Shown: positions 7,352 to 16,835 of the stretch, piece after piece
How the letters are laid out: every line of letters begins with the position of its first letter
Numbering within the stretch: the first letter of the stretch is position 1
From: Hyphomicrobiales bacterium
Lineage (GTDB): Bacteria; Pseudomonadota; Alphaproteobacteria; Rhizobiales; Xanthobacteraceae
NCBI GenBank assembly: GCA_017305665.1
Contig: JAFKKH010000020.1
Span: 1 to 64,000, forward strand
Direction of reading: 5' to 3'
Length of the DNA: 64,000 bases
The notes under the pieces: generated by a model
What the model was told of the DNA's origin: nothing
Seen by the model: only the letters and a program-made list of their open reading frames with translations
Database searches by the model: none
Translations under genes and position numbers: made by a program

Positions 7352-9919
7352 TTACCGTCCCATCGCCTCCTTGACGAGGTCCTCGGCAGCTTCTGCCAGC
7401 AGTTCGTCGGAGGCCTCGCCGTAAACTGCCTCGCGCCCAATCTCCAGCATCACGGGAACCGCGAGCGGGGAAATATGATCCAGCGGCTTGTGCGTGATCC
7501 GCCCCTGGATACGGGTGAGCATATCGCTGAGCCTGCGCAGATCGAGCAGCCCGGTCGCGGCGTCCGCCCGCGCGGCACGCAACAGCACATGATCGGGCTG
7601 ATGCTTGCGCAGCACGTCGTAAACGAGATCAGTCGAGAACAAGACCTGCCGCCGGCTTTTCTCCTCACCCGTGAAGCGGCGCGCGATCAGCCCCGAAATG
7701 ATCGCACAATTGCGGAAGGTGCGCTTCATCAGCGCCGATTCCGCCAACCACGCCTCGAGATCGTCACCCAGCATGTCCGGATCGAAAAGCGCATTCAGAT
7801 CGAGCCGGCCCTGACGGATCATCGACGAGGCATCGCCCAGCATCCAGATCGCCAGCGCATACTCATTGGCGACGAAGCCGAGCGGGCGCACGCGCATGCG
7901 TTCGAGCCGCCGCGTCAGCAACATGCCGAGCGTCTGGTGCGCGAGCCGTCCCTCGAATGGGTAGCAGACGAGATAGTGCTTGTCGGCGCGCGGAAAGCTT
8001 TCGACGATCATCTCGCGGGCATGCGGAACGCGGGAATAATACGACTGCAACGACAGCCATTCGCGCACCTGCTCCGGCAGCGCGCTCCATGCCCGCTTGT
8101 CGTCGAGCAGATTGCGCACGCGCTCGGCAAGATAGGTGGAGAGCGGAAACTTGCCGCCCATGTAGGATGGCACCTTGGGACTGTCATCGTTGGCGCGGGA
8201 GACATAGACCTGATCTTCCACCAGCGCCTCGTAACGCACGATCTCGCCGCCGAACACGAAAGTGTCGCCGGCGACGAGACCTTCGATGAAATACTCCTCG
8301 ATTTCGCCAAGCATGCGCCCGCCGCGCGCGATCGTGCCGGTCGAACCGGAGCCGCCATGCCGCGAGCGCACCAGTTTCACCTTCAGCATCGCCTCCTCGA
8401 CGATGGTACCGACGTTGAGGCGATAGCTCTGCCGCACGCGCGGATTGGCGACGCGCCAGCGGCCTTCCTTGTCCTGCCGGATGCGGGCGAAGCGCTCGTA
8501 GGTCTTCAATGCATATCCGCCGGTGGCGACGAAATCGATCACGTCGTCGAAGTCCGTGCGCGACAGCGCCGCGTAAGGCGCGGCGGTACGCACCTCGTCG
8601 TAGAGCTGATCGGCATGGAACGGCTCACCGCACGCGCAGCCGAGAACGTGCTGCGCCAGCACGTCGAGTGCACCGGAGCGAAGCGGCGGCGTGTCCTGTG
8701 CGTTCTCATTGACCGCATCAATGGCGACACGGCACTCCAGCACCTCGAAGCGGTTGGCCGGTACCAGCACCGCGCGCGAGGCTTCGTCGAGCCGGTGGTT
8801 GGCACGGCCGATGCGCTGCATCAGCCGCGAGGCCCCCTTCGGCGCGCCGATGTTGATGACGAGATCGACATCGCCCCAGTCGACGCCGAGATCGAGCGAC
8901 GAGGTACAGACAACGCCACGCAGGCGGCCCGCCGTCATCGCCTGCTCCACCTTGCGGCGCTGCGCGACATCGAGCGAGCCGTGATGGAGCGCGATGGCAA
9001 GCCCGTCGTCGTTGACGCGCCAGAGGTCCTGGAACAGCATCTCGGCCTGGCTGCGGGTATTGACGAACACCAGCGTGGTCTTGTTGCGCTTGATCAGATC
9101 ATAGACTTCAGCGAGCGCATGACGCGCCGAATGCCCGGCCCACGGCAGACGCTCCTGAGTATCGAGCATCTCAACGACGGGGGCGGCCGCACCGCCGGCC
9201 ATGACGATGTCGGCGGAAGCTGAGCGGTCTTCGGGTTGCGGCACCAGAAATCGCGCCAGCGATTCCGGCTCGGCCACCGTGGCCGACAGGCCGATCGTGC
9301 GCATCTGCGGCGCCAGTCTCCACAGTCGAGCCAGTGCCAAGGACAAAAGATCGCCGCGCTTGGACGTCACCAACGCGTGGAGTTCGTCGAGCACGACACG
9401 CTTCAACGAGGAAAACAGAAACGGCGCATCATCGGATGCCAACAGCAGCGCCATCTGCTCCGGAGTCGTCAGCAGGATGTCCGGCGGATAGCGACGCTGC
9501 CGCTGACGCCGCGACACCGGCGTATCGCCGGTGCGGGTTTCAACCTTGATCGGCAGCTTCATCTCCGCGATCGGCGCTTCCAGATTGCGCGCAATGTCGA
9601 CCGCGAGCGCTTTCAGTGGCGAGATGTAAAGTGTGTGGAGGCCTTGGTAGACCATTCCTTCCCCTCTCAAGGAGGGAGGTGACAACGGAGCGCGCCGAGG
9701 AGAAGCAAGCTCCACCAGCGTCGGCAAAAACCCTGCGAGTGTCTTGCCGGCGCCGGTCGGTGCGATCAGCAGCGCGGAGCGGTCCTGCCGCGCTTTTTCC
9801 AGCAAAGCCAATTGATGCGCGCGAGGCGACCACCCCCGCGCGGAAAACCACCGCCGGAAAATCTCCGGCAGCAGATCGGCAGAGGTGGCATCCGACAGTT
9901 GAGGCGCGAGGTGCTGCAC
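7352..9919 (-). CDS. Ligase-associated DNA damage response DEXH-box helicase (Lhr-type)
   Basis: 855 residues, the usual length for the Lhr-core helicase of the ligase-associated repair module. Walker A is APTGAGKT (about residues 53-60), the DEXH box is VVLDELHAL, motif III is GLSATVAEP, and motif VI contains QRIGRANHR. Lhr-core winged-helix and beta-barrel domains follow. Unusually, a Pro/Arg/Gly-rich stretch at about residues 73-92 (SPRRAPLSPPSLRGEG...) interrupts the space between Walker A and motif Ia (TLYISPLKALA), at 9644-9703. The start is GTG at 9919. PdeM lies immediately downstream. Confidence 0.92.
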   Translation of the reverse strand: MQHLAPQLSDATSADLLPEIFRRWFSARGWSPRAHQLALLEKARQDRSALLIAPTGAGKTLAGFLPTLVELASPRRAPLSPPSLRGEGMVYQGLHTLYISPLKALAVDIARNLEAPIAEMKLPIKVETRTGDTPVSRRQRQRRYPPDILLTTPEQMALLLASDDAPFLFSSLKRVVLDELHALVTSKRGDLLSLALARLWRLAPQMRTIGLSATVAEPESLARFLVPQPEDRSASADIVMAGGAAAPVVEMLDTQERLPWAGHSARHALAEVYDLIKRNKTTLVFVNTRSQAEMLFQDLWRVNDDGLAIALHHGSLDVAQRRKVEQAMTAGRLRGVVCTSSLDLGVDWGDVDLVINIGAPKGASRLMQRIGRANHRLDEASRAVLVPANRFEVLECRVAIDAVNENAQDTPPLRSGALDVLAQHVLGCACGEPFHADQLYDEVRTAAPYAALSRTDFDDVIDFVATGGYALKTYERFARIRQDKEGRWRVANPRVRQSYRLNVGTIVEEAMLKVKLVRSRHGGSGSTGTIARGGRMLGEIEEYFIEGLVAGDTFVFGGEIVRYEALVEDQVYVSRANDDSPKVPSYMGGKFPLSTYLAERVRNLLDDKRAWSALPEQVREWLSLQSYYSRVPHAREMIVESFPRADKHYLVCYPFEGRLAHQTLGMLLTRRLERMRVRPLGFVANEYALAIWMLGDASSMIRQGRLDLNALFDPDMLGDDLEAWLAESALMKRTFRNCAIISGLIARRFTGEEKSRRQVLFSTDLVYDVLRKHQPDHVLLRAARADAATGLLDLRRLSDMLTRIQGRITHKPLDHISPLAVPVMLEIGREAVYGEASDELLAEAAEDLVKEAMGR

Positions 9920-10001
9920 GCCTCAAGAGGTAAGCTGCGCGAGGCCCGAGGTCGAGGGGCGCCGGATCGGGAGCCCCTCGCCGACCCCCATCGTCAGCAA
10001 C

Positions 10002-11216
10002 CTATTCCGACACCGGCTTGTCGGAGATGATCCAATCCTTGCCGTTGAACTGCTGGATGTAGAGCGTTTTGATCGAGGTGTAGTCCTCGGGCGTATAGCT
10101 GTAACTCACGCCGGGCAGCATATGGGGGGCGCGGAAGCCCGCCAGCGTGCTCGCCTGTTTCAGAACGTTGGCGCGGGTGAGATTATCGCCGCAACGACGC
10201 AGGATTTCACCCATCGCCACCGCCTGCCCATAACCGGCGAAGGCAATGGAGTTCTCGGGCGTAACGTTCGGCAGATACTTCTTGCGCAATGCCTCGAACG
10301 CCATCACGTCCGGATCGTTGGCGTACTTCGCCGCACCGATGTCCTTGATATAGGAGATCGCCACGATGCCCTTGGCATTCTCGAGACCGGCTGCCTCGAG
10401 AATCGAGCGGCCGGTCGACCCCGCCGACAGCAGTTGCAGCGGCTTCCAGCCGAGCTCCGCGACCTTGCGAATCGATTGCGACGTCGCCTTGCCGGTAGTG
10501 ATGTTGTAGAAAACGTCCGCACCGGATTTGCTGAGATTGATGAGCTGCGAGTCGACGGTCGGATCGGTCAGGTCGTAGGTTGCCTCGGCGACGACCTTGG
10601 CGTGGCCGCCGGCATCAGCCAGCACCTTCTTGAACGGGCCGAGGAAGTCGCGGCCGAAATCGTCGTTCTGGTAAAGGATCGCAACCTTGGCATTCGGCTT
10701 CACGCTGAGCACGTACTTCGCCAGGATCCGCGCCTCGGTCGGATAGAGCGGCAGACCGGCCATGGTCCACTTGAAGTGCTTCGGATCATTCCACTTGGAC
10801 GCGCCGGTATTCAACAGAAGCTGCGGCACGCCCTTGCTGTTCAGATACTTGTGCACGGCCGTCTGCGGCGCAGTTCCGAGCGAGCCATACAGCGCCAGCA
10901 CCTCATCCTGCTCGACGAGACGGCGCGTGGCCTCGACGGCCTTCGGGGCGCTATAGGCATCGTCCCTGGTCAGGAACGTCACCTTCCGCCCATTGATGCC
11001 CCCCTTTTCGTTCAGCATCTGGAAGTAGGCTTCGCCGACCCGCCCCAGCACGCCATAGAGCGACCCAGGCCCCGAATGCGGAATGGTCTGGCCGATCTTG
11101 ATCTCGGTGTCCGACGCACCAGGATCGTATTTCTTGTCCGCGCCAACGGCGGCGGTCGCAAATAGCAAGGTCGTGGTGATGAGGCCGGCCGCAAGGCCGG
11201 ATCGGCGCGATGGCAT
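10002..11216 (-). CDS. Branched-chain amino acid-type ABC transporter substrate-binding protein (orphan)
   Basis: 404 residues with a signal peptide (about 1-29, cleavage near AVGA/DKKYD) and a type I periplasmic binding fold (Peripla_BP_6): KIGQTIPHSGPGSLYG, then YGSLGTAPQTAVHKYLNSKGVPQL. Such proteins deliver amino acids, amides or aromatic acids to Liv-type permeases. No permease or ATPase gene is beside it, so it must work with a transporter encoded elsewhere or be stand-alone. The start ATG at 11216 has GGGAG eight bases upstream. Confidence 0.9.
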   Translation of the reverse strand: MPSRRSGLAAGLITTTLLFATAAVGADKKYDPGASDTEIKIGQTIPHSGPGSLYGVLGRVGEAYFQMLNEKGGINGRKVTFLTRDDAYSAPKAVEATRRLVEQDEVLALYGSLGTAPQTAVHKYLNSKGVPQLLLNTGASKWNDPKHFKWTMAGLPLYPTEARILAKYVLSVKPNAKVAILYQNDDFGRDFLGPFKKVLADAGGHAKVVAEATYDLTDPTVDSQLINLSKSGADVFYNITTGKATSQSIRKVAELGWKPLQLLSAGSTGRSILEAAGLENAKGIVAISYIKDIGAAKYANDPDVMAFEALRKKYLPNVTPENSIAFAGYGQAVAMGEILRRCGDNLTRANVLKQASTLAGFRAPHMLPGVSYSYTPEDYTSIKTLYIQQFNGKDWIISDKPVSE

Positions 11217-11385
11217 GGTTTCACTCCCGTATGTTTTTGTGCCGACGGCTCCGCCACGAGTCCGCGACGGACCATCGGTTCCCAAGCATCCTGCGCGCGC
11301 GCCGACCGCAGATCAAGCAACCGGTGTCGCGCCCCCAATCCAGGGACAGGCCGAATTCAAATACATTGGATTTGCTGTGGTTTTT

Positions 11386-11401
11386 CATGGCCACGGCCAT
11401 G
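11386..11401. promoter_or_regulatory. Perfect inverted repeat in the divergent promoter region
   Basis: CATGGCC-AC-GGCCATG, arms of seven bases separated by two, lies in the 272-base gap between the divergent binding-protein gene (start 11216) and outer-membrane protein gene (start 11489). It is followed by no T-run on either strand that would make it a terminator, so an operator is the simplest reading. The factor is unknown. Confidence 0.35.
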
Positions 11402-11488
11402 CTTTCCGAGCCAGTGTGGCCGCTGTAACACAGACAAATCGGCCCCCTGCGCGTACATTTTGCCGGTCATTCTCCCATGGGGTCGATA

Positions 11489-12847
11489 ATGAAAAAAATT
11501 CTGTTCGGTGTCCTGCTCGCCAGCACCGCGATGAGCGCCGCCCAGGCGGCCGATCTCGCGGCGCGGCCGTACACAAAGGCGCCGCCGATGATGGCGGCAG
11601 TCTACGACTGGACGGGTTTTTATCTCGGCGTGAACGCTGGCGTCGGGCTGGGCCGCGACCGGACGACTCATGATTTGGGCGGCGGCAACGGCATCTCGAC
11701 CTATCTGTCCCCGCTTGGCGGGCTGGGCGGCGCCCAGATCGGCTACAATTGGCAGACCAACGGATCGTTCCTCGGACCCATCGTGTTCGGCGTCGAAGCC
11801 GACATCCAGGGCGCCGACATGAGCGACAGGTACCCGAATATCGGCGGCTTGATCCAATACAACCAGAAGCTGGACTGGTTCGGCACCGTGCGCGGCCGCG
11901 TTGGTCTCGCCACCGGTCCCGTGCTGACCTACGTCACGGCGGGTTACGCCTATGGCAACGTCCACACCGGCGTCACCGAAGGTGGCTTGCTGTCCTCGGT
12001 CGGCGGCGGTCGCAGCGGATGGACATGGGGCAGCGGCGTCGAAGCCGCGCTGGGCGGCAACTGGACCGGCAAGATCGAATACCTCTGGGTGGACCTCGGC
12101 AACACCAACGATGGGCTGGCTTTTGCCGGCCAATCGCTCCGCAGCGAGCTGCGTGAAAACATCTTCCGGGTCGGCCTCAACTACCGGATCGGCGGCAACA
12201 GCGTTTACACGCCTGTCGCTGCGGCCAACTGGGCCGGCTTCTATCTCGGCGGTAACCTCGGCTCGGGAACTGGCCGCGACCGCAGCGCGCTCACCGATGT
12301 CGGTGCCGGCACGACTGCAGCGTTCAATACGTCGCCCGACGGGATCAATGGCGGCGTGCAGGCCGGTTACAACTGGCAGGCTGGCAACTGGGTCTACGGT
12401 CTGGAGACCGACATTCAGGGCTCGGCACAGGAAGACAACAAGACTTCGTTTTTTGCACCTGGCACCGCGCTGGACGTCAACTCAAAGCTGCCTTGGTTCG
12501 GCACTGTGCGTGGGCGCCTCGGTTATTCGATCGGTTCGTCGCTGTTCTACGCGACGGGCGGTCTCGCTTACGGAGAGATCAAGACGGATCTCGGCCCGGT
12601 GGCGTTCTCTGACACCCGTACCGGCTGGACCGTCGGCGCCGGCATCGAAACGCCCTTCACCTTCCTTGGCCTGTTCGGGCCGAACTGGACCACCAAGACC
12701 GAATATCTTTACGTCGACCTCGGAACATCCACGAATGCGTTCACCACTGGCGCAGGGCCGGGTGTTTATTCGACCGACGTCAAGGAGCACATCTTCCGCA
12801 CCGGCCTGAACTATCACTTCAATACGCCGGTGGTTGCGAAGTACTGA
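11489..12847 (+). CDS. Double-barrel Omp25/Omp31-type outer-membrane protein
   Basis: 452 residues. A signal peptide (MKKILFGVLLASTAMSAAQAA) is followed by two consecutive Omp25/31-type beta-barrel units of about 210 residues. Unit one opens with YDWTGFYLGVNAGVGLGRDR and closes with NIFRVGLNYRI. Unit two opens with ANWAGFYLGGNLGSGTGRDR and closes with HIFRTGLNYHF. Each unit repeats GYNWQ, LPWFGTVRGRLGY-type and KTEYLYVDLG-type strands. This is an internal duplication, and the protein probably makes two adjacent 8-strand barrels. I chose ATG 11489, 12 bases inside the longest frame, because the signal peptide begins there. A strong terminator follows. Confidence 0.92.
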   Translation: MKKILFGVLLASTAMSAAQAADLAARPYTKAPPMMAAVYDWTGFYLGVNAGVGLGRDRTTHDLGGGNGISTYLSPLGGLGGAQIGYNWQTNGSFLGPIVFGVEADIQGADMSDRYPNIGGLIQYNQKLDWFGTVRGRVGLATGPVLTYVTAGYAYGNVHTGVTEGGLLSSVGGGRSGWTWGSGVEAALGGNWTGKIEYLWVDLGNTNDGLAFAGQSLRSELRENIFRVGLNYRIGGNSVYTPVAAANWAGFYLGGNLGSGTGRDRSALTDVGAGTTAAFNTSPDGINGGVQAGYNWQAGNWVYGLETDIQGSAQEDNKTSFFAPGTALDVNSKLPWFGTVRGRLGYSIGSSLFYATGGLAYGEIKTDLGPVAFSDTRTGWTVGAGIETPFTFLGLFGPNWTTKTEYLYVDLGTSTNAFTTGAGPGVYSTDVKEHIFRTGLNYHFNTPVVAKY

Positions 12848-12873
12848 TCGTAGTTCTCCTCCCGAAATACTCG

Positions 12874-12900
12874 AACCCCGGCCTCGCGGCCGGGGTTTTT
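12874..12900 (+). terminator. Rho-independent terminator after the outer-membrane protein gene
   Basis: A perfect 10-base stem (AACCCCGGCC / GGCCGGGGTT) with a TCGC tetraloop runs straight into a T-run. It ends the outer-membrane protein transcript just before the convergent methyltransferase gene. Confidence 0.93.
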
Positions 12901-12916
12901 GTTTGCGTGCGAACCG

Positions 12917-13825
12917 TCAGGGTCTGGTCGCAACGGCGACGAGACCGGGAACGGGCATGTTGTCTTCGTCGCGCGCGGACACTTCATCCAGGTGACACAG
13001 CGTCAGCCCGGCGGACGCGACAGCCTTCCTCACATAGAGCGCGCTATGGGCATAGCGAAGACCAGCGCCGAGGCTGATGCCCTCCCCGCTGCAACTCTCG
13101 GCGGTAAACGCAAACAGACCGCCCGGCACCAGAACCCGCATCACCTCGCGCAGCAATGGCGCCAGATCGTGCAGGTAGATCACGGCATCGGCCGCGAGAA
13201 TCAGATCGGCGCTGGCCTCGGACCTTGCAGCGAGACCCTGCACCATGTCCGCAATATCGAGCTGCGCGTAGAGGCCCGTCGCGTGCGACTTCTCGACCAT
13301 GCGCGGCGACAGGTCGATGCCGATGAAAGAATCCACCTGCGCAGCAAAGGCACGAGCAACGAGCCCGGTGCCGCAACCGAGATCGATGGCACGCCTGAAA
13401 AATGCCGGCTTGCGAACGGCGTTGCGCGCGGCCAGCACCGCCTTGAACAGAATCGCGGGGCCGCGATAGCCAAGGCCGTCAACCAGCGCCGTCTCGAACT
13501 TCGGCGCATACTGGTCGAACAGGGCTTGCACATAGCCGGGCGATGGCGTCGCCAACGGCCGCTCGCTCATCCGCATTAACCGCAATGCCGCACCATGACG
13601 GTCCGACGGATCTGCGGCGAGCGCGGCGCGGAAAGCCGTCACCGCCCGATCCGCTTCGCCGAGTTGCTCGCGAATATCGCCAAGGGTGAACCACGCCGAC
13701 ACGAAGGCGGGCGCGAGTTCGGTCGCCTGTTCAAGCAATGTCGCGGCGGCGGCAAGATCGCCGCGCAGTTGCAGATCGCGGGCAAAATCGAACCGGCGGT
13801 CGGCAAGCAAATTCCCGGACGACAT
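12917..13825 (-). CDS. TPR-containing SAM-dependent methyltransferase
   Basis: 302 residues from ATG 13825; another ATG at 13843 adds six. Two tetratricopeptide-like repeats (about residues 10-75; ELAPAFVSAWFTLGDIREQLGE) precede a class I methyltransferase domain with SAM motif I AIDLGCGTGLVARAFA and the acidic loop IGIDLSPRMVEKS. The C-terminal part GGLFAFTAE is typical of motif VI. The methyl acceptor is not identifiable. It is convergent with the outer-membrane gene and divergent from the repair exonuclease at 13979. Confidence 0.87.
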   Translation of the reverse strand: MSSGNLLADRRFDFARDLQLRGDLAAAATLLEQATELAPAFVSAWFTLGDIREQLGEADRAVTAFRAALAADPSDRHGAALRLMRMSERPLATPSPGYVQALFDQYAPKFETALVDGLGYRGPAILFKAVLAARNAVRKPAFFRRAIDLGCGTGLVARAFAAQVDSFIGIDLSPRMVEKSHATGLYAQLDIADMVQGLAARSEASADLILAADAVIYLHDLAPLLREVMRVLVPGGLFAFTAESCSGEGISLGAGLRYAHSALYVRKAVASAGLTLCHLDEVSARDEDNMPVPGLVAVATRP

Positions 13826-13978
13826 GAACAGGCGCGCGGCCATGCGGCCATCGAAGGTTCTTCGTCATCGCCGGCCTCGATCCGGCGATCTCCGGGAAAG
13901 GATTTGTCTGAGGGAAGGCCGCGCTGGTCAAGCGACACCGATGGTTCAACCGGTGCAATCCACGCCTATATATTCCGC

Positions 13979-15025
13979 ATGCGTCCGCACGACATCCTGA
14001 TGCCGGTTGCAGCCGGCCTGTGCTGCAAGCCCGGCGGCTTTTACATCGATCCGGTGCGGGCGGTCGATCGCGCGATCATCACTCACGGCCATTCCGATCA
14101 TGCCCGTCCCGGCCATGGCGCAGTGCTGGCGACGCAGGAAACGCTCGACCTGATGCGGCTGCGCTATGGCGACAACTTCGCGGGCACCACACAGGCCGTC
14201 GCCTATGGCGAAACGGTCCGGCTCGGTGACGTCGCCGTCACGTTTCACCCCGCCGGGCACGTGCTGGGCTCGGCGCAGATCGCGGTGACACACGGCAGCA
14301 CCCGCATTGTCGCCTCCGGCGATTACAAGGATGTTCGCGATCCGACCTGCGCGCCGTTCGAGGTGGTGCCGTGCGACGTGTTTATCACCGAGGCGACCTT
14401 CGGGTTGCCGGTGTTTCGTCACGGCGATGCGGCGGCGGAGGTGAAGAAGCTGCTGGCATCGGTCGCGCTGTTTCCGGAACGCGCTCATCTGGTCGGTGCC
14501 TATTCGCTCGGCAAGGCGCAGCGGGTGATCGCGCTGATCCGCGAAGCCGGCTACGACGCACCGATCTATCTGCACGGCGCGATGGACAAGATCACATCCT
14601 ACTATCAAAGCCGCGGCATCGCGCTCGGCGAGCTTCGGCCTGTGAAGGGGATGAAGAAAGCGGACCTCGCCGGCACAGTCACGCTGGCGCCGCCATCCGC
14701 CACCTCCGATCTGTGGACCCGGCGTTTTCCCGATCCCGTGACGGCATTCGCTTCCGGATGGATGCGGGTGCGCGCACGGGCGCGGCAGCGCGGCGTCGAG
14801 CTGCCGCTGGTGATTTCAGATCATGCCGACTGGGATGGGTTGACCCGCACGATTGCCACCACGGGTGCCGGCGAAATCTGGGTGACGCACGGTCAGGAAG
14901 ACGCGCTGGTGCACTGGTGTGGAACGCAAGGCTTGACCGCGCGGCCGCTGGCGCTGGTCGGCTATGGCGACGAAGACGGCGAGGAGGATGCGCCCGCGCC
15001 CTCCGGCGAAGAGGCCGGTGCATGA
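13979..15025 (+). CDS. Ligase-associated DNA exonuclease, MBL/beta-CASP type
   Basis: 348 residues. The metal motif THGHSDHARPG, the GSAQI strand motif (HVLGSAQIAV), SGDYKD and the later ISDHADWDGL and VTHGQED identify the MBL-fold exonuclease of the ligase-associated repair set. The ATG at 13979 gives the family N-terminus MRPHDILMPVAAGLCCKPGGF; the longer frame upstream lies opposite the methyltransferase gene and is not conserved-looking. The stop overlaps the ligase start in an ATGA junction. Confidence 0.92.
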   Translation: MRPHDILMPVAAGLCCKPGGFYIDPVRAVDRAIITHGHSDHARPGHGAVLATQETLDLMRLRYGDNFAGTTQAVAYGETVRLGDVAVTFHPAGHVLGSAQIAVTHGSTRIVASGDYKDVRDPTCAPFEVVPCDVFITEATFGLPVFRHGDAAAEVKKLLASVALFPERAHLVGAYSLGKAQRVIALIREAGYDAPIYLHGAMDKITSYYQSRGIALGELRPVKGMKKADLAGTVTLAPPSATSDLWTRRFPDPVTAFASGWMRVRARARQRGVELPLVISDHADWDGLTRTIATTGAGEIWVTHGQEDALVHWCGTQGLTARPLALVGYGDEDGEEDAPAPSGEEAGA

Positions 15026-16689
15026 ACCGCTTTGCCGAACTGCTCGACCGCCTCGCCTACGAGCCCGGCCGCAACAACAAGCTGCGGCTGATCACGGCCT
15101 ATTTTCGCGAAACGCCCGATCCCGATCGTGGCTACGCGCTGGCGGCATTGACCGGCGCGCTGTCGTTCAAGCATGCCAAGGCCGGACTGATCCGCGACCT
15201 GATCGCCGCGCGCACGGATCCGACGCTGTTCGCCTTGTCGTATGATTATGTCGGCGACCTCTCCGAGACCGTCGCATTGATGTGGCCATCAGCACCGATG
15301 CGCGAGCGCCACAACAACCCGCCTCCTCCGACGCTCACGGACGTCGTCACCACGTTGCGCATGCTCGGCAAGACGGAGTTGCCGGCGCAGCTCGCGCGCT
15401 GGCTCGACCAACTGGATGAGACCGGACGCTGGGCGCTGCTCAAACTCGTCACCGGCGCGATGCGGATCGGCGTCTCGGCGCGGCTGGCGAAGACCGCGGC
15501 TGCGGCACTCGGCGACAAGGACGCTCACGATGTCGAACTGATCTGGCCGGGACTCGCGCCGCCCTACCTCGATCTGTTCGCCTGGCTCGAAGGGCGCGCA
15601 GAGAAGCCGGTCAATCGCGATCCGGCGCCGTTCCGCCCCGTGATGCTGGCGCATGCGATCGAAGACGCTGATTTCGCCACGCTGAATGCGACGGATTTCG
15701 CCGCCGAATGGAAATGGGACGGCATTCGCGTTCAGGCGGTCAGCGGCCGCGGCGAACACGACAGCGTCGTGACACGGCTCTACTCACGCACCGGCGAGGA
15801 CGTCACCAAAAGCTTTCCGGACCTCATGCCGTCGCTGCGCTTCCCCGGCGCAATCGATGGCGAGTTGCTCGTCGTGCGCGACGGACGAGTGCAGTCGTTC
15901 AACGTGCTGCAGCAGCGGCTGAACCGCAAGGCGGTGACGCCGAAGCTGATGAAGGAATTTCCGATCCATTTGCGCGCCTATGACTTGCTTAGCGATGGAG
16001 ATAATGACTTGCGCGAACTGCCATTCAAGGAACGGCGTGAACGGCTCAAGGCCTTCATCGCGGCGCTCGACGATCCCCGCATCGACCTGTCGCCGGAGGT
16101 GCCGTTCGCCTCATGGGGCGAACTCAAGGCAGCCCGTGCCGACCCGGCGTCGGCCGGTGCGGGCGCGGATGCCGAGGCCGTCGAAGGCGTGATGCTCAAG
16201 CGGCGCGACAGTCCCTATCTGCCGGGACGTCCGCAGGGGCCCTGGTGGAAGTGGAAGCGCGATCCACACATCATCGATGCCGTTCTGATGTACGCACAGC
16301 GCGGCCACGGCAAGCGATCGTCGTATTATTCCGATTACACCTTCGGGGTCTGGACCGCGATCAATGGCGAAGAGCAACTGGTGCCGGTCGGCAAGGCCTA
16401 TTTCGGCTTCACGGACGAGGAACTGTTGCAGATCGACCGCTTCGTCCGCCGCAACACCACCGAAACCTTCGGTCCGGTCCGACATGTGGTGCATGAGCCC
16501 GATCAGGGGCTAGTGCTGGAGATCGCGTTCGAGGGATTGCAACGCTCGGCCCGGCACAAGTCCGGCGTCGCGATGCGGTTTCCGCGCATCAGCCGGCTGC
16601 GCTGGGACAAGCCACCGCGCGAGGCGGACCGGCTGGAGACGCTGGAGCGGATGCTGAAATCGGAAACCGCTTCCATTGCCGATTCATGA
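15022..16689 (+). CDS. ATP-dependent DNA ligase, ligase-associated repair type
   Basis: 555 residues: an N-terminal alpha-helical DNA-binding domain, then the nucleotidyltransferase and OB domains. Motif I is EWKWDGIR (the Lys is adenylated), motif III IDGELLVV, motif IV EGVMLKRRDSPY and motif V WWKWKRDP. The length and absence of polymerase or phosphoesterase fusions separate it from LigD. It overlaps the exonuclease by four bases, forming a two-gene repair operon whose helicase and PdeM partners are encoded 4 kb upstream on the other strand. The module is associated with DNA crosslink and damage repair in bacteria. Confidence 0.94.
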   Translation: MNRFAELLDRLAYEPGRNNKLRLITAYFRETPDPDRGYALAALTGALSFKHAKAGLIRDLIAARTDPTLFALSYDYVGDLSETVALMWPSAPMRERHNNPPPPTLTDVVTTLRMLGKTELPAQLARWLDQLDETGRWALLKLVTGAMRIGVSARLAKTAAAALGDKDAHDVELIWPGLAPPYLDLFAWLEGRAEKPVNRDPAPFRPVMLAHAIEDADFATLNATDFAAEWKWDGIRVQAVSGRGEHDSVVTRLYSRTGEDVTKSFPDLMPSLRFPGAIDGELLVVRDGRVQSFNVLQQRLNRKAVTPKLMKEFPIHLRAYDLLSDGDNDLRELPFKERRERLKAFIAALDDPRIDLSPEVPFASWGELKAARADPASAGAGADAEAVEGVMLKRRDSPYLPGRPQGPWWKWKRDPHIIDAVLMYAQRGHGKRSSYYSDYTFGVWTAINGEEQLVPVGKAYFGFTDEELLQIDRFVRRNTTETFGPVRHVVHEPDQGLVLEIAFEGLQRSARHKSGVAMRFPRISRLRWDKPPREADRLETLERMLKSETASIADS

Positions 16690-16835
16690 GCAACCGTCCC
16701 CCAAGACGTATGCGCGTAAGCGCCCGAAGGGGCCCGGCTGCCCGCGTGCCGCATTGAGCCATTGACGCCGCAGCACTGGTTCCCCATCTGCGACGGGCTA
16801 TAATGTGAAAACCGATTTCGCAGGAGAGACCCACG

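Noticed and set aside
7475-9223. 582-codon open frame opposite the Lhr-type helicase
   Set aside because: It mirrors the codon periodicity of the helicase on the other strand, has no recognisable domain and no start context; a normal GC-rich shadow.
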